DNA of 64,000 nucleotides from Deltaproteobacteria bacterium. Lineage in GTDB: Bacteria; Desulfobacterota; Binatia; Binatales; Binataceae. Both the position numbers and the translations under genes were made by a program. The notes beneath the pieces were generated by a model, which saw only the letters and a list, made by a program, of their open reading frames with translations, made no database searches and was not told where the DNA came from. This document shows, piece after piece, positions 43,299 through 52,813 of the stretch. Numbering within the stretch: the stretch's first letter is position 1; every line of letters starts with the position of its first letter. The stretch is from the NCBI GenBank assembly GCA_021780755.1, contig JAJXYF010000034.1, positions 33,483 through 97,482 on the forward strand. The letters run 5' to 3'.

Positions 43299-44836
43299 AA
43301 CTCGCCGACCTCATTGCGGGCGCGGACCTCAAGCGCGTGACGGGCGATCCCGCGGTCGAAATATCCGGCCTCAGCTACGACTCGCGTAAGACCAAACCGG
43401 GCGACCTCTTCTTTTCGACGGCGCGCGACGATGCACAAAATCGCGCCAACCTTGACGATGCATTCAAACGTGGAGCGCGCGCCGCGGTGGTGCGGGGTGG
43501 CGATGGTGGGGCGGCCCGCTCCGCGTTTACTTTGCTCGAATCGGACCACCCGCGGCTCGCGATGGGCCTCGCTGCCTCGCGCTTTTTCGACGCCCCCAGC
43601 CGGCGTGTTGATCTGATCGGCGTCACCGGCACCAGCGGTAAGACCACTACCACATACCTGCTCGCATCGATCTTCGAGGCCGCCGGCATCCCCTGCGGGA
43701 TCGTCGGCACGATCGGGATCTTCGCCGGCCGCCGCAAGCTCTATAGCGGGCTCACTACGCCGGAATCGATCGATTTCGAAAGTGCGCTCGCGCAAATGGA
43801 AACCTCTGGCGTGCGCGCCGCGATGGCTGAAATCTCATCGATCGGACTCGAGGAGCGGCGCGTCGAGGAACTCAGTTTTCGCGCCTGCGTCTTCACCAAT
43901 CTCGGCCGCGACCATCTCGACTATCACGGGACCATCGAGAATTATTTCGCCGCCAAGCTGCGGCTCTTTACCGATATACTCCCCCGCAGTACCCATCGGG
44001 AGGCGGTCGCCATCGTTCGCGGCGACGATCCCTTTGGCCGCCGTGTGCTCGACGCCGTCGGCGGGCGCAAGCTCAGCTTCGGCTTTGACCGCCGCCTCGA
44101 CGTTCATCCTCAGCGCTTCAGCGCCGGCCTCGACGGTCTCCGCGCCACCATCAGCGCGGCCGGTCACACCTTTGAAGTCGAGTCGCCGATGCTTGGCGAT
44201 ATCAATCTGCTCAATATCCTTGGGGCCTCCGCCGTGTCGGTGGCCCTGGGCATCGAAACGGATGCGGTGGCGGACGGTGTGCGGCGATGCCCAGGGGCCC
44301 CCGGCAGGTTGGAGGCCGTGGCGGGCCCGGTCGGTGTGAAGGTGCTGGTTGATTACGCGCACAAGCCCGACGCGCTCGAGGCCGTGCTCGAGGCGCTGCG
44401 GGCGCTTAAGCCGCGCCGCCTCATCTGCGTCTTCGGGTGCGGTGGCGATCGCGATCGCGGCAAGCGTCCCATCATGGGCGAAATTGCGGGACGCCTCGCC
44501 GATGCCGCGATTCTCACTTCCGATAATCCGCGCACCGAAGATCCACTGCGGATTATCGCCGAGGTCGAAGCCGGCCTGTTGCAATGCGGCCTTGCGCGCA
44601 TCGATGAAGGTGGCGCCGCCCTCGGCAAGATCGGTTACCTCGTCGATCCCGATCGCCGCGCCGCCATCGCGACGGCGCTCCGCGTGGCGGTCGCCGGCGA
44701 CATCGTCGTGATCGCCGGCAAGGGCCACGAGGACTACCAGCTCGTCGCGGGACGTAAATTGGATTTCGACGATCGCGCGGTCGTGCGCGAGCTTGCCGCC
44801 GAGATGGGCGGCGCGGGTAGTCCTCACGGAAATTGA
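43295..44836 (+). CDS. murE: UDP-MurNAc-tripeptide synthetase MurE (meso-DAP type)
   Basis: The protein has 513 residues. It adds the third amino acid to UDP-MurNAc-L-Ala-D-Glu. The ATP loop is GVTGTSGKTTTTYLLA. The motif SDNPRTEDP corresponds to the DNPR box that marks meso-diaminopimelate specificity. YAHKPDALEAVLEALRALKP is the usual linker block. It overlaps ftsI by 4 bases. The next gene should be murF, but the following 209 bp hold none; MurF must be supplied from elsewhere in the genome. Confidence 0.96.
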   Translation: MKLADLIAGADLKRVTGDPAVEISGLSYDSRKTKPGDLFFSTARDDAQNRANLDDAFKRGARAAVVRGGDGGAARSAFTLLESDHPRLAMGLAASRFFDAPSRRVDLIGVTGTSGKTTTTYLLASIFEAAGIPCGIVGTIGIFAGRRKLYSGLTTPESIDFESALAQMETSGVRAAMAEISSIGLEERRVEELSFRACVFTNLGRDHLDYHGTIENYFAAKLRLFTDILPRSTHREAVAIVRGDDPFGRRVLDAVGGRKLSFGFDRRLDVHPQRFSAGLDGLRATISAAGHTFEVESPMLGDINLLNILGASAVSVALGIETDAVADGVRRCPGAPGRLEAVAGPVGVKVLVDYAHKPDALEAVLEALRALKPRRLICVFGCGGDRDRGKRPIMGEIAGRLADAAILTSDNPRTEDPLRIIAEVEAGLLQCGLARIDEGGAALGKIGYLVDPDRRAAIATALRVAVAGDIVVIAGKGHEDYQLVAGRKLDFDDRAVVRELAAEMGGAGSPHGN

Positions 44837-45045
44837 GTTTTGCGCGTCGGTGGCTGGGGCGGGGCGGCAGGACATTACCTATTGGCGGCGCATTTCGCGC
44901 CGGATGGCGGACGCATGCCACGATCGCGCCGCCGCCTTCATGGCGCTGACCTGACTCTCATCAACCGCCGCCCGCCAACTGGTCGTGTGATTTTCCCCCG
45001 CGCACAACTTGCACCATGAACCCGAGTCGGAAACTCTAAAGCACG
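44837..45045 (+). other. Gap where murF is expected
   Basis: This 209-bp stretch between murE and mraY has no murF-like sequence that I could see. The cluster is otherwise tightly packed, so it may be a scar of deletion or relocation. Confidence 0.5.
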
Positions 45046-46125
45046 ATGCTTTACCTCGCCTTGTTCACGATGCACCTGCGCTACCCAATTCTGAACGTCT
45101 TGCGCTACCAGACCTTTCGCTCGGTCCTCGCTGGACTCGCGGCGCTCGCCTTGTCGCTCGCCCTCGGCCCCTTGCTGATTCAGCGCTTTCGCGCCGCCCA
45201 CATCGGCCAGACCATTCGCGATGAAGTCCCGCAGTCCCATCAGAAAAAAGCCGGCACGCCCACCATGGGCGGTCTGCTCATCCTCGCCTCCTGCTTCGTC
45301 GCGACGATCCTGCTCGCTGACCCGCGCGACCCTTACGTCTGGATCGCGCTCTTCGTCACTGTCGCCTTCGGCGTCATCGGCTTCAGCGACGACTATCTCA
45401 AGCTCAAACGCGGTCGTGGCAACGGCCTGAGCGGCCCGCAAAAACTGTTCTGGCAGTTCACCTGCGCGTTCGTCGCCTCCGTGGTGCTGTTCGGTGTCCT
45501 CAAACTGGACACGCACTTGACCTTTCCATTTCTCAAACGCGTCCACCCCAACCTCCATTGGTGGCTTTACGTCCCGCTCGCGATGGTCGTGATCGTCGGC
45601 TGTTCCAACGCGGTCAATTTAACCGACGGTCTCGACGGCCTCGCCATCGGCCCCGTGATGACCACCGGTTTTTGCTACTGGATTTTCACCTACGTCGCCG
45701 GCAACCTGAAGTTCGCCACTTATCTCGACGTTCCTCATGTCGAAGGTGCCGGCGAGCTTGCGATCTTCTGCGCCGCCCTGATCGCATCGTCGATGGGCTT
45801 CCTCTGGTACAACGCCTATCCCGCGTCGATGATGATGGGCGATGTCGGCGCGCTCTCACTCGGCGGCGCGCTCGGCACCGTCGCGTTGCTGGCCAAGCAG
45901 GAAATGGTGCTGCCGATCGCCGGCGGCGTTTTTGTCCTCGAGGCGGTATCCGTCATTATGCAGCGTTATTACTACAAAATGACGCATCGCCGGATCTTTC
46001 GGATGGCGCCCATCCATCATCATTTCGAACTCGGCGGATGGCCCGAAACGGTCGTCGTTACCCGCTTCTGGATCATCTCGATCGTTTGCGCGCTGGTCGC
46101 GCTGAGCACGCTCAAGTTGCGCTGA
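45046..46125 (+). CDS. mraY: Phospho-MurNAc-pentapeptide transferase
   Basis: The protein has 359 residues, the standard length, with about ten membrane helices. It joins UDP-MurNAc-pentapeptide to undecaprenyl phosphate to give lipid I. TPTMGGLLILAS, the Asp pair in GFSDDYLKLKRGRG, NAVNLTDGLDGLAIG, MMMGDVGALSLGGALG and MAPIHHHFELGGW are the diagnostic blocks. murD follows after 16 bp. Confidence 0.97.
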   Translation: MLYLALFTMHLRYPILNVLRYQTFRSVLAGLAALALSLALGPLLIQRFRAAHIGQTIRDEVPQSHQKKAGTPTMGGLLILASCFVATILLADPRDPYVWIALFVTVAFGVIGFSDDYLKLKRGRGNGLSGPQKLFWQFTCAFVASVVLFGVLKLDTHLTFPFLKRVHPNLHWWLYVPLAMVVIVGCSNAVNLTDGLDGLAIGPVMTTGFCYWIFTYVAGNLKFATYLDVPHVEGAGELAIFCAALIASSMGFLWYNAYPASMMMGDVGALSLGGALGTVALLAKQEMVLPIAGGVFVLEAVSVIMQRYYYKMTHRRIFRMAPIHHHFELGGWPETVVVTRFWIISIVCALVALSTLKLR

Positions 46126-46141
46126 GGCCGCCCTCGCATCG

Positions 46142-47476
46142 ATGGAACTCAAGGGCAAACTCGTGATGGTCATCGGACTCGGCATCAGCGGTCGGGCCGC
46201 CGCGCATTTGCTCGCCCGCCATGGCGCGCGGCTCGCGATGACCGACCGCGATACCGGCCTCGCGTGCGAGAATCTGCCCGCGGGCGTGATCCATCTCGGC
46301 CCCGAGGATCCGGCTTGGCTCGACGGCATCGACCTGGTCGTCGCCAGTCCCGGCGTGCCGCAAACCTCCGTGCTGATCGCTGCCGCGCGTTCGCGTGGTT
46401 TCCCGCTGATCGGCGAACTCGAGCTCGCCAGCGGCTTCGTCAACGCCCCGATGGTTGCGATTACCGGGACCAACGGCAAGAGCACGGTGACGGTGCTGAT
46501 CGGCGAAATTTGCAAAGCGTCGGGAATGAAAACCTTTGTCGGCGGTAATCTCGGCATTCCGCTGGCCACGGCGGCGGGTGCCGCTTATGACGTCGCCGTT
46601 ATTGAAGTTTCCAGCTATCAGCTTGAATTGATTGAAACCTTCAAGCCGCACGTCGCGCTCCATCTCAACCTCACCGACGACCATCTCGATCGCTATCGCG
46701 ACCTCGCCGAATATGGGCGTGCGAAGGCGCGCCTCTTCGAAAATCAGGAGAGCGGCGACTGGGCGATCCTCAATCGCGATGACGCACAGGTCTGGCAGCT
46801 CGCGCGCGAACTCCGCGCGCAGGTCTTTAGCTTTGGCCTCGACCGGCCTCTCGATGCGACGCGATCCGGGCGGGGGATCTGGCACGACCGCGACGCCTTT
46901 GTTTTCGACGATGGCGCTTGCACCGGGCGCATCGCGCTCGGCGGATTCATGCTGCCGGGGCGCCATAACCTGCTCAACGCGATGGCGGCAACGGCCGCCG
47001 CGCTCGCGCTCGGCGTCGCCCCGCGAACGATCGAAAACGTGCTGGCCGGATTCGCCGGCCTGCCGCATCGTACTGAGTTCGTCCGTGACTTGAACGGCGT
47101 CAAGTATATCGATGATTCCAAGGGTACCAACGTCGGCGCCGTGGTCGAGGCCCTCGCCGCGCTGAGCGGACCGGTAATTCTCATCGCGGGTGGCGTCGAT
47201 AAGGGGGGTGACTACGGGCCGTTGCGCGTGCCGCTCATCGAGAAAGTCCGGTTGCTGATCCTGATTGGCGCCGCGCGCGACAAGATGCGCGCCGCACTCG
47301 CCGATGCGACCGCCATCGAGACTGCGCCCGCGCTCGCCGACGCCGTCAAAATCGCGGCCGCGCATGCGCGCCGCGGTGACACCGTGATGCTCTCGCCGGC
47401 CTGTTCGAGCTTCGATCAATTCAAGGACTATGCGGAACGTGGGCGCGTATTTCAGGAGCTGGTTCGGGCGCTTTGA
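46142..47476 (+). CDS. murD: UDP-N-acetylmuramoylalanine-D-glutamate ligase
   Basis: The protein has 444 residues. It adds D-Glu to UDP-MurNAc-L-Ala. The nucleotide-binding N-terminus is MVIGLGISGRAAAHLLARHG and the ATP loop is ITGTNGKSTVTVLIGE. IEVSSYQLELIETF, LNLTDDHLDRY and YIDDSKGTNVGA are Mur ligase signatures. Its end overlaps the ftsW start by 47 bp. Confidence 0.97.
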   Translation: MELKGKLVMVIGLGISGRAAAHLLARHGARLAMTDRDTGLACENLPAGVIHLGPEDPAWLDGIDLVVASPGVPQTSVLIAAARSRGFPLIGELELASGFVNAPMVAITGTNGKSTVTVLIGEICKASGMKTFVGGNLGIPLATAAGAAYDVAVIEVSSYQLELIETFKPHVALHLNLTDDHLDRYRDLAEYGRAKARLFENQESGDWAILNRDDAQVWQLARELRAQVFSFGLDRPLDATRSGRGIWHDRDAFVFDDGACTGRIALGGFMLPGRHNLLNAMAATAAALALGVAPRTIENVLAGFAGLPHRTEFVRDLNGVKYIDDSKGTNVGAVVEALAALSGPVILIAGGVDKGGDYGPLRVPLIEKVRLLILIGAARDKMRAALADATAIETAPALADAVKIAAAHARRGDTVMLSPACSSFDQFKDYAERGRVFQELVRAL

Positions 47477-48578
47477 GGCGGTCGCGTACCGCCGCCCCGA
47501 CCCGTGGCTGTGTCTGCCGGCCGTGGTGTTGCTGGCGTTGGGCACGTTGATGGTGCTCAACACCACCTACTTCCTCGGCCAGGAAAAAACCGGTGACCCG
47601 TTCCACTTCTTCAAACTCCAGGTGCTCCATGTCGTGATCGGATTCGTGGTGCTCGCCGCCCTCTCGCAATTCTCTCTCGCCGGCCTGCGCCGCCTCGTGA
47701 TGCCCCTGATGATCGTCGCCGTCGCGCTCCTGATTCTCGTCTGGGTGCCCGGATTCGGCGTCGTCCGTGGCGGCGCGCGCCGCTGGGTCCATCTCGGTCC
47801 CGTGCTCGCCGAGCCTTCCGAACTCGTAAAGTTCGCCGTGGTATTTTTCCTCGCCGACTTTCTCGCCAAACGCCAGGACTTGATGGCCAGCTTCAAGCGC
47901 GGTCCGCTCCCCGCCTTTCTGATCATCGGGCCGATCGCGGTGCTCGTCCTGAAGCAGCCCGACTTCGGTACCACGGTGATGCTGGTGCTGGTGCTCTTCG
48001 CGCTGCTGTTTGCGGCGGGCGCCCGCGCCAAACATCTCGGCGTCGCCGGCGGCCTCGCGCTCGCCGCCCTGGTAATTCAGGCCGTAGCAAAACCCTACAG
48101 AGTGAAGCGTCTCACGACCTTCATGGATCCCTGGGGCGCCGCCCGCGGCGCCGGCTTTCAGCTCACCCAGTCCTTGATCGCGCTGGGCGAGGGCGGCGGT
48201 TGGGGCATGGGCCTGGGCGCCGGCCGTCAGAAAATGTTCTACCTGCCGCAGGCCCACACTGATTTCGTGTTTGCCGTCGTCGTCGAGGAATTCGGCATGC
48301 TCGGCGCCCTCGTCGTCTTCACACTCTTTTGCGCGATCCTCTTTCGCGGCATGCGTATTGCCCACGAGGAACCCGATCCATTTGCGAGCCTGCTCGCCGT
48401 CGGCCTGACCGCGATGCTCTCGGTGCAGGCCCTGGTTAATATGGCCGTCGTGATCGGCCTCGTGCCGACCAAGGGACTGCCGCTGCCGTTTCTCAGCTAT
48501 GGCGGTACTTCAATGGTGATGGCGATGGCGGCGCTCGGCGTCTTGCTCGCGCTCTCGCGCCGTCCGGCGGTGCGATGA
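47430..48578 (+). CDS. ftsW: Septal peptidoglycan polymerase FtsW (SEDS family)
   Basis: The protein has 382 residues with about ten membrane helices. The SEDS signature blocks are RGGARRWVHLGPVLAEPSEL, LKQPDFGTTVMLVLVLFALL, QSLIALGEGGGWGMGLG, HTDFVFAVVVEEFGMLG and GLPLPFLSYGGTSMV. It polymerises glycan at the septum with FtsI. The start at 47430 lies inside murD; the GTG at 47439 is an alternative. It precedes murG with a 4-base overlap. Confidence 0.96.
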   Translation: MRNVGAYFRSWFGRFEAVAYRRPDPWLCLPAVVLLALGTLMVLNTTYFLGQEKTGDPFHFFKLQVLHVVIGFVVLAALSQFSLAGLRRLVMPLMIVAVALLILVWVPGFGVVRGGARRWVHLGPVLAEPSELVKFAVVFFLADFLAKRQDLMASFKRGPLPAFLIIGPIAVLVLKQPDFGTTVMLVLVLFALLFAAGARAKHLGVAGGLALAALVIQAVAKPYRVKRLTTFMDPWGAARGAGFQLTQSLIALGEGGGWGMGLGAGRQKMFYLPQAHTDFVFAVVVEEFGMLGALVVFTLFCAILFRGMRIAHEEPDPFASLLAVGLTAMLSVQALVNMAVVIGLVPTKGLPLPFLSYGGTSMVMAMAALGVLLALSRRPAVR

Positions 48579-49663
48579 AAACGATTATCGCGGGCGGCGG
48601 TACTGGCGGCCATCTCTTTCCCGCCGTCGCCCTCGGCGAAGAGCTCAAGCGCGAACGTCCGGATACCGACATACTGCATGTTGGTGCGGTCAACGGACTC
48701 GAAGCCACCTGGCTGCCGCAAAGCGGACTCAAGTACGAGTTGTTTCCAGTGCACGGAATAATCGGCAAGGGGCCCCTCGGCCGCCTTCGCGCGCTGCGCG
48801 AATTCTTTACCGCCATTCGCCGGGCGCGCGCTTTGCTCAAGCGCTTTCGGCCCGATCTCGTAGTAAGCGCCGGCGGTTACGCCTCCGCTCCGATGGCGGT
48901 GGCGGCCATAATCTCGCGCGTCCCGCTCGTCCTGATGGAACAGAACACCCGCCCCGGCTTCTCCAATCGGATGCTCTGGCGCTTTGCCCGCAAAATCTGC
49001 GTCGGCTTTGCCGATACCGCCGCCTTCTTCAATTCCGCCCGCGTCGAGGTCACCGGCAACCCGGTGCGTCTCCGGTTTATCCCGGGCACCCTGCGCAAGA
49101 CCTCGGTTCCACTTCAAATCCTTGTTTTAGGTGGGTCGAGCGGTGCACACCGTCTTAATTTAGGCGTTGTAAATGCTTTCACTATTTTGGAAAAAAGTGT
49201 TATAAAGTTACAGGTGGTTCATCAGACTGGGGAGGCGGACGTGGGGCTGGTCACGGAGGGATACCGCAGTTGCGACGGCGCGGCCAAGGTCGTCCCTTTC
49301 ATTGACGATATGGCGCGTGCGCTGGATAGCGCCGACCTGATCATCGCTCGCTCCGGCGCGATGACCGTGACCGAAATTGCCTTGGCCGGCCGTGCGGCGA
49401 TTTTCGTCCCATATCCATTTCACCGCGACCGCCAGCAGGAATTAAATGCACGCGTGATTGAACGTCTTGGCGGTGCCATAATTGTTAATGACGACGAAAG
49501 TCTCGGCGAGAATCTCGCCGCTGCTTTACGCACCTTCGCCGGCGACCCATCGCGCCTGATCGAGATGGGCCGCAAAGCCAGTGGCGCCGCCCAGCCCGAC
49601 GCCGCCGCGCGCATCGCGCGCGTATGTTTTGAGATCGCTGAAATGGAGCGTCAAGCCGCGTGA
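48575..49663 (+). CDS. murG: UDP-GlcNAc:lipid I glycosyltransferase MurG
   Basis: The protein has 362 residues of GT family 28. It makes lipid II from lipid I on the inner membrane face. The first Gly-rich loop is IIAGGGTGGHLFPAVALGEE, the second VVSAGGYASAPMAVAA, and the nucleotide site VLGGSSGAHRLN. LIIARSGAMTVTEIALAGRA is the UDP-binding helix block. Bases about 49110-49220 are clearly AT-rich with codons such as TTA, AAT and GTT unlike the neighbours. It overlaps ftsW and murC by 4 bases each. Confidence 0.97.
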   Translation: MKTIIAGGGTGGHLFPAVALGEELKRERPDTDILHVGAVNGLEATWLPQSGLKYELFPVHGIIGKGPLGRLRALREFFTAIRRARALLKRFRPDLVVSAGGYASAPMAVAAIISRVPLVLMEQNTRPGFSNRMLWRFARKICVGFADTAAFFNSARVEVTGNPVRLRFIPGTLRKTSVPLQILVLGGSSGAHRLNLGVVNAFTILEKSVIKLQVVHQTGEADVGLVTEGYRSCDGAAKVVPFIDDMARALDSADLIIARSGAMTVTEIALAGRAAIFVPYPFHRDRQQELNARVIERLGGAIIVNDDESLGENLAAALRTFAGDPSRLIEMGRKASGAAQPDAAARIARVCFEIAEMERQAA

Positions 49664-51087
49664 GCGCAGGGGTTCCCACCGGATTGTTGACCCGTCCGCG
49701 ACGGCTGCATTTCGTCGGCGTCGGCGGCGCCGGCATGAGCGGCATCGCCGAGTTGTGCCAGCGCCTTGGGTTCCAGGTCGGCGGTTGCGATCTGCATGAC
49801 AGCGCGACCACCGCGCGCCTCGCCGCGCTGGGAATCACGATCGAACGCGGCCATCACCCGAGTCATCTGCGCGCCGATCTCGACGCGGTCATCATCTCGT
49901 CGGCGATCAAGTTTTCCAATCCTGAAGTCGCCGCCGCCCGCGCGCTGAAAATTCCCGTGATCGCGCGCGCCGAGATGCTCGGTGAATTATTGCGGATGGC
50001 GCGGATGGGCGTCGCCGTCGCCGGTACTCACGGCAAGACCACCACCACTTCGCTCATCGGCCTGATTCTCGAAGAGGCCGGCTTTGATCCGACCGTCGCC
50101 ATTGGTGGAAATCTTCGCGCGCGCGGCACCAACGTCCGCCTCGGCCGCGGCGATTTCATGGTTGCCGAGGCCGACGAAAGCGACGCCTCCTTCCTGCTCC
50201 TGATGCCCACCGTCGCGGTCGTCACCAACATCGATCCCGAGCATCTCGATCATTACGGCACCATGGATCGCGTGCGCGAGGCCTATCTCAATTTCATCAA
50301 CCGCGTACCCTTCTATGGCGTCGCGGTGCTCGGCCTCGACAGCGTCAACGTGCGCGGCTTGCTGCCGTCGGTGCGCAAATCGATCGTGACTTACGGTGTC
50401 GCCGCCGACGCCGACTTGCGCGCCGAGAGCATCACGATCGACGGACTCTCCACGCGCTTCGAGGTCGTGCGCAAGGGCGCCGCGCTCGGCACCGTCACGA
50501 TTCCTTCGCCGGGGCATCATCTCGCGCTCAATTCGCTCGCCGCTATTGGCGTCGCGCTCGAGCTCGGCATCCCCTTCGCTACCGCCGCCCGCGCGCTCGC
50601 CGCGTTCTCCGGCATTTCGCGCCGCTTCGAACTCAAGGGTGAGGCCGCGGGCCGCCTCGTGCTCGACGATTACGGCCATCACCCGGCCGAAGTCCGCGCC
50701 ACTCTCGCCGCCGCGCGTTCCGCCTTCAGCCGTCGCATCGTCACCATTTTCCAGCCGCATCGCTACACCCGGCTGCGCGATCTCTTCGACGAATTTCTCG
50801 GGGCGTTCGACGACACCGACGTGCTCTACCTGCTCGACGTCTATTCTGCCGGCGAAGACGCAATCGCCGAGGCGACTTCGCGCCGCCTCTACGAAGCGTT
50901 GCGCGCGCGCGGCCATTTGAACGTGCGCTATCTTGGCGATGAGGCCGATCCCGCCGCCGCTGTCGCGAGCGAGTCCGGCAGCGGCGATGTCATCGTTACG
51001 CTCGGCGCGGGCGACGTTTATAAACTCGGCGAACGGGTGCTCGCGATGCTCGGCGACACCGCGGTGAAATCCGATGATCGCGCTTGA
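49660..51087 (+). CDS. murC: UDP-N-acetylmuramate-L-alanine ligase
   Basis: The protein has 475 residues and adds L-Ala to UDP-MurNAc. HFVGVGGAGMSGIAELCQRL is the N-terminal nucleotide site, VAGTHGKTTTTSLIGLILEE the ATP loop, and AEADESDASFLLL and NIDPEHLDHYG catalytic blocks. Start is GTG at 49660, overlapping murG. murB starts 14 bp before its stop. Confidence 0.97.
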   Translation: MSAGVPTGLLTRPRRLHFVGVGGAGMSGIAELCQRLGFQVGGCDLHDSATTARLAALGITIERGHHPSHLRADLDAVIISSAIKFSNPEVAAARALKIPVIARAEMLGELLRMARMGVAVAGTHGKTTTTSLIGLILEEAGFDPTVAIGGNLRARGTNVRLGRGDFMVAEADESDASFLLLMPTVAVVTNIDPEHLDHYGTMDRVREAYLNFINRVPFYGVAVLGLDSVNVRGLLPSVRKSIVTYGVAADADLRAESITIDGLSTRFEVVRKGAALGTVTIPSPGHHLALNSLAAIGVALELGIPFATAARALAAFSGISRRFELKGEAAGRLVLDDYGHHPAEVRATLAAARSAFSRRIVTIFQPHRYTRLRDLFDEFLGAFDDTDVLYLLDVYSAGEDAIAEATSRRLYEALRARGHLNVRYLGDEADPAAAVASESGSGDVIVTLGAGDVYKLGERVLAMLGDTAVKSDDRA

Positions 51088-51976
51088 GCACGAATTGAAA
51101 GCGCATTTCGGCGCGCGCCTCGAAACCGCGCGTCCGCTCGCCGATCTGACTTCGTTTCAAATCGGCGGTCCTGCCGATTTGTTCGTCACCGTCGAGAGCG
51201 ACGCGGACCTGATGACCGCGATGGCCGCGGCGCATCGTTACCAAATTCCCGCCATGTGTCTCGGCGCGGGCACCAATCTCCTGGTGAGCGATCGGGGTGT
51301 GCGCGGCCTCGTCGTCAAGCTCGGCGACCGCTTCAGCCGCATGGTCATCGATGGCCTCAACGTCACCGTCGGCGCCGCGATGCAGTTCGGGGCGATGGTC
51401 GAGGCGGTTGTCGATCGTGGTCTCGCCGGTCTCGAGTTCGGCGAAGGCATTCCAGGCACCGTCGGCGGAGGCCTGGTGATGAACGCGGGTGCCTTTGGCG
51501 GCGAAATGGCGCGTGTCGTCACGCTCGTGCACGGCGTCACCGCCGACGGCGCCGCGCGCGCGCTTAACAAGCACGAAGTGAATTTCGCTTACCGCCGCAC
51601 CGACTTGCCGCCGCGCTTTGTGATCACGCGCGTCGATTTCGAACTCGCCTACGGCGAACGCGAAGAGCTTCGCGCACGCGTGATCGATCTCCGTACCAGG
51701 CGCGCCGCGCGTCAGCCCCGCGGACTTCCCAATGCGGGGTCGGTGTTCAAGAATCCGCCGGGAAATTTCGCCGGACGTCTGCTCGAGAGCGTCGGGCTCA
51801 AGGGCGCGCGCATGGGTGGGGCGGCGTTTTCCGGACAGCACGCCAATTTTATCGTCAACCTCGGCGGCGCGCGCGCCGAGGAAGTACGCGCCTTGATCGA
51901 TCTCGCGCGCAGCCGGGTGATGGAAAGTACCGGCGTCTCGCTCGAACCTGAGGTCAGGCTGATCGGCGAATGGTGA
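51074..51976 (+). CDS. murB: UDP-N-acetylenolpyruvoylglucosamine reductase
   Basis: The protein has 300 residues, a type II MurB. It reduces UDP-GlcNAc-enolpyruvate with NADPH and FAD. LTSFQIGGPADLFVTV and LGAGTNLLVSDRGVRGLVVK bind FAD; GIPGTVGGGLVMNAGAFGGE is the second FAD block; NAGSVFKNPPGNFAGRLLE carries the catalytic Ser region. It overlaps murC by 14 bp and ends in TGATG, so a short frame at 51976 could be coupled to it. Confidence 0.97.
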   Translation: MIALEHELKAHFGARLETARPLADLTSFQIGGPADLFVTVESDADLMTAMAAAHRYQIPAMCLGAGTNLLVSDRGVRGLVVKLGDRFSRMVIDGLNVTVGAAMQFGAMVEAVVDRGLAGLEFGEGIPGTVGGGLVMNAGAFGGEMARVVTLVHGVTADGAARALNKHEVNFAYRRTDLPPRFVITRVDFELAYGEREELRARVIDLRTRRAARQPRGLPNAGSVFKNPPGNFAGRLLESVGLKGARMGGAAFSGQHANFIVNLGGARAEEVRALIDLARSRVMESTGVSLEPEVRLIGEW

Positions 51977-52095
51977 TGCGCCCGCGCGTGCGCGCGGGTG
52001 CCGCGTTGATTGTGGTCGCGATGGTGATTGCGGTGGCGGCAAGTGGTGGTTGCGGTGGCGGCTGCGAAACGAAAAAAAAGCAAGACCAGCGCTAG
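51976..52095 (+). CDS. Possible 39-residue lipoprotein-like peptide between murB and ftsQ
   Basis: The ATG shares a base with the murB stop (TGATG), the same junction style as the rest of the cluster. It encodes 39 residues: a basic start (MRPRVRAG), a hydrophobic helix (ALIVVAMVIAVAAS), a Cys/Gly segment (GGCGGGC) and a polar tail. It ends after an A8 run at 52072-52079. A one-base slip there would continue into the ftsQ frame. So it may be a peptide, a coupled leader, or a frameshifted ftsQ start. Confidence 0.3.
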   Translation: MRPRVRAGAALIVVAMVIAVAASGGCGGGCETKKKQDQR

Positions 52096-52813
52096 TCATT
52101 GGGGCTTTCGCCTCGTCGGTATCGTGCTCTGCGCGTTCTTCGTGCTTGGCGTGATCACCGGCTTGAGCCGCCCGGGCCGTACCTTCGCGCTCCGCGTCCA
52201 GACCATCCTCAATCTATGGCCCGGACCCGGACACTCCTCGATTATTCCCGCCGCGCTTTTCGGCGGCACCGTGCTCGAACCGATCGCCCATCATCACCCG
52301 CAAGGTTCCGCGATTGCACTGGTCCAGCGCGCCGACGGATTCTACGCCCTCGATTCCGACGGCGGCCTGCTCGGCCCCGTCTCACCCGCCGCGCAGGGTG
52401 ACATGCCGATTTTGACCGGTGCCGGCGCGCTCGCCGCGCAGCCTTCGCAACTGATCGATTATGCCGAAGCACTCGTGCGCGCCGAGGCCGGCCTGGGTGC
52501 GGTGGTCTCCGAGATGCGTATTGCGACCGACGGCACCGCGACGATTTTTCTCGAGCACCCGCGTATCGAGGTCGCCTTCGATCTCGATCGGATGACCGTT
52601 GAACTTGCGCGCGCGGTCGCGGTGCTCGGCGTCTGGCGCGGGCATCAGGATCTCGTCGCGTCGCTCGATCTTACGACGCCCGGCCAGGCCGTGATGCGCA
52701 TGAAGCCGGCTGCCTTCGCCGCCGATCGTCATGCGCCCGCGGTACAAACGGTCGCGCTCACCGTGCGTCCGCATCTGCCGCGCAACCGCCCGGAGGAAAG
52801 CGCTCACCGATGA
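52055..52813 (+). CDS. ftsQ: Cell division protein FtsQ-like
   Basis: From GTG 52055 the protein has 252 residues: a basic start (AAAKRKKSKTSASH), one membrane helix (LVGIVLCAFFVLGVITGL) and a periplasmic part. Position between murB and ftsA and this topology identify FtsQ, which scaffolds FtsL/FtsB. The POTRA motif is weak, so similarity is low; the region after about residue 130 fits the FtsQ beta domain (VSEMRIATDGTATIFLEHPR). Other in-frame starts are TTG 52028 and GTG 52043/52046. It overlaps ftsA by 4 bases. Confidence 0.78.
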   Translation: MAAAKRKKSKTSASHWGFRLVGIVLCAFFVLGVITGLSRPGRTFALRVQTILNLWPGPGHSSIIPAALFGGTVLEPIAHHHPQGSAIALVQRADGFYALDSDGGLLGPVSPAAQGDMPILTGAGALAAQPSQLIDYAEALVRAEAGLGAVVSEMRIATDGTATIFLEHPRIEVAFDLDRMTVELARAVAVLGVWRGHQDLVASLDLTTPGQAVMRMKPAAFAADRHAPAVQTVALTVRPHLPRNRPEESAHR

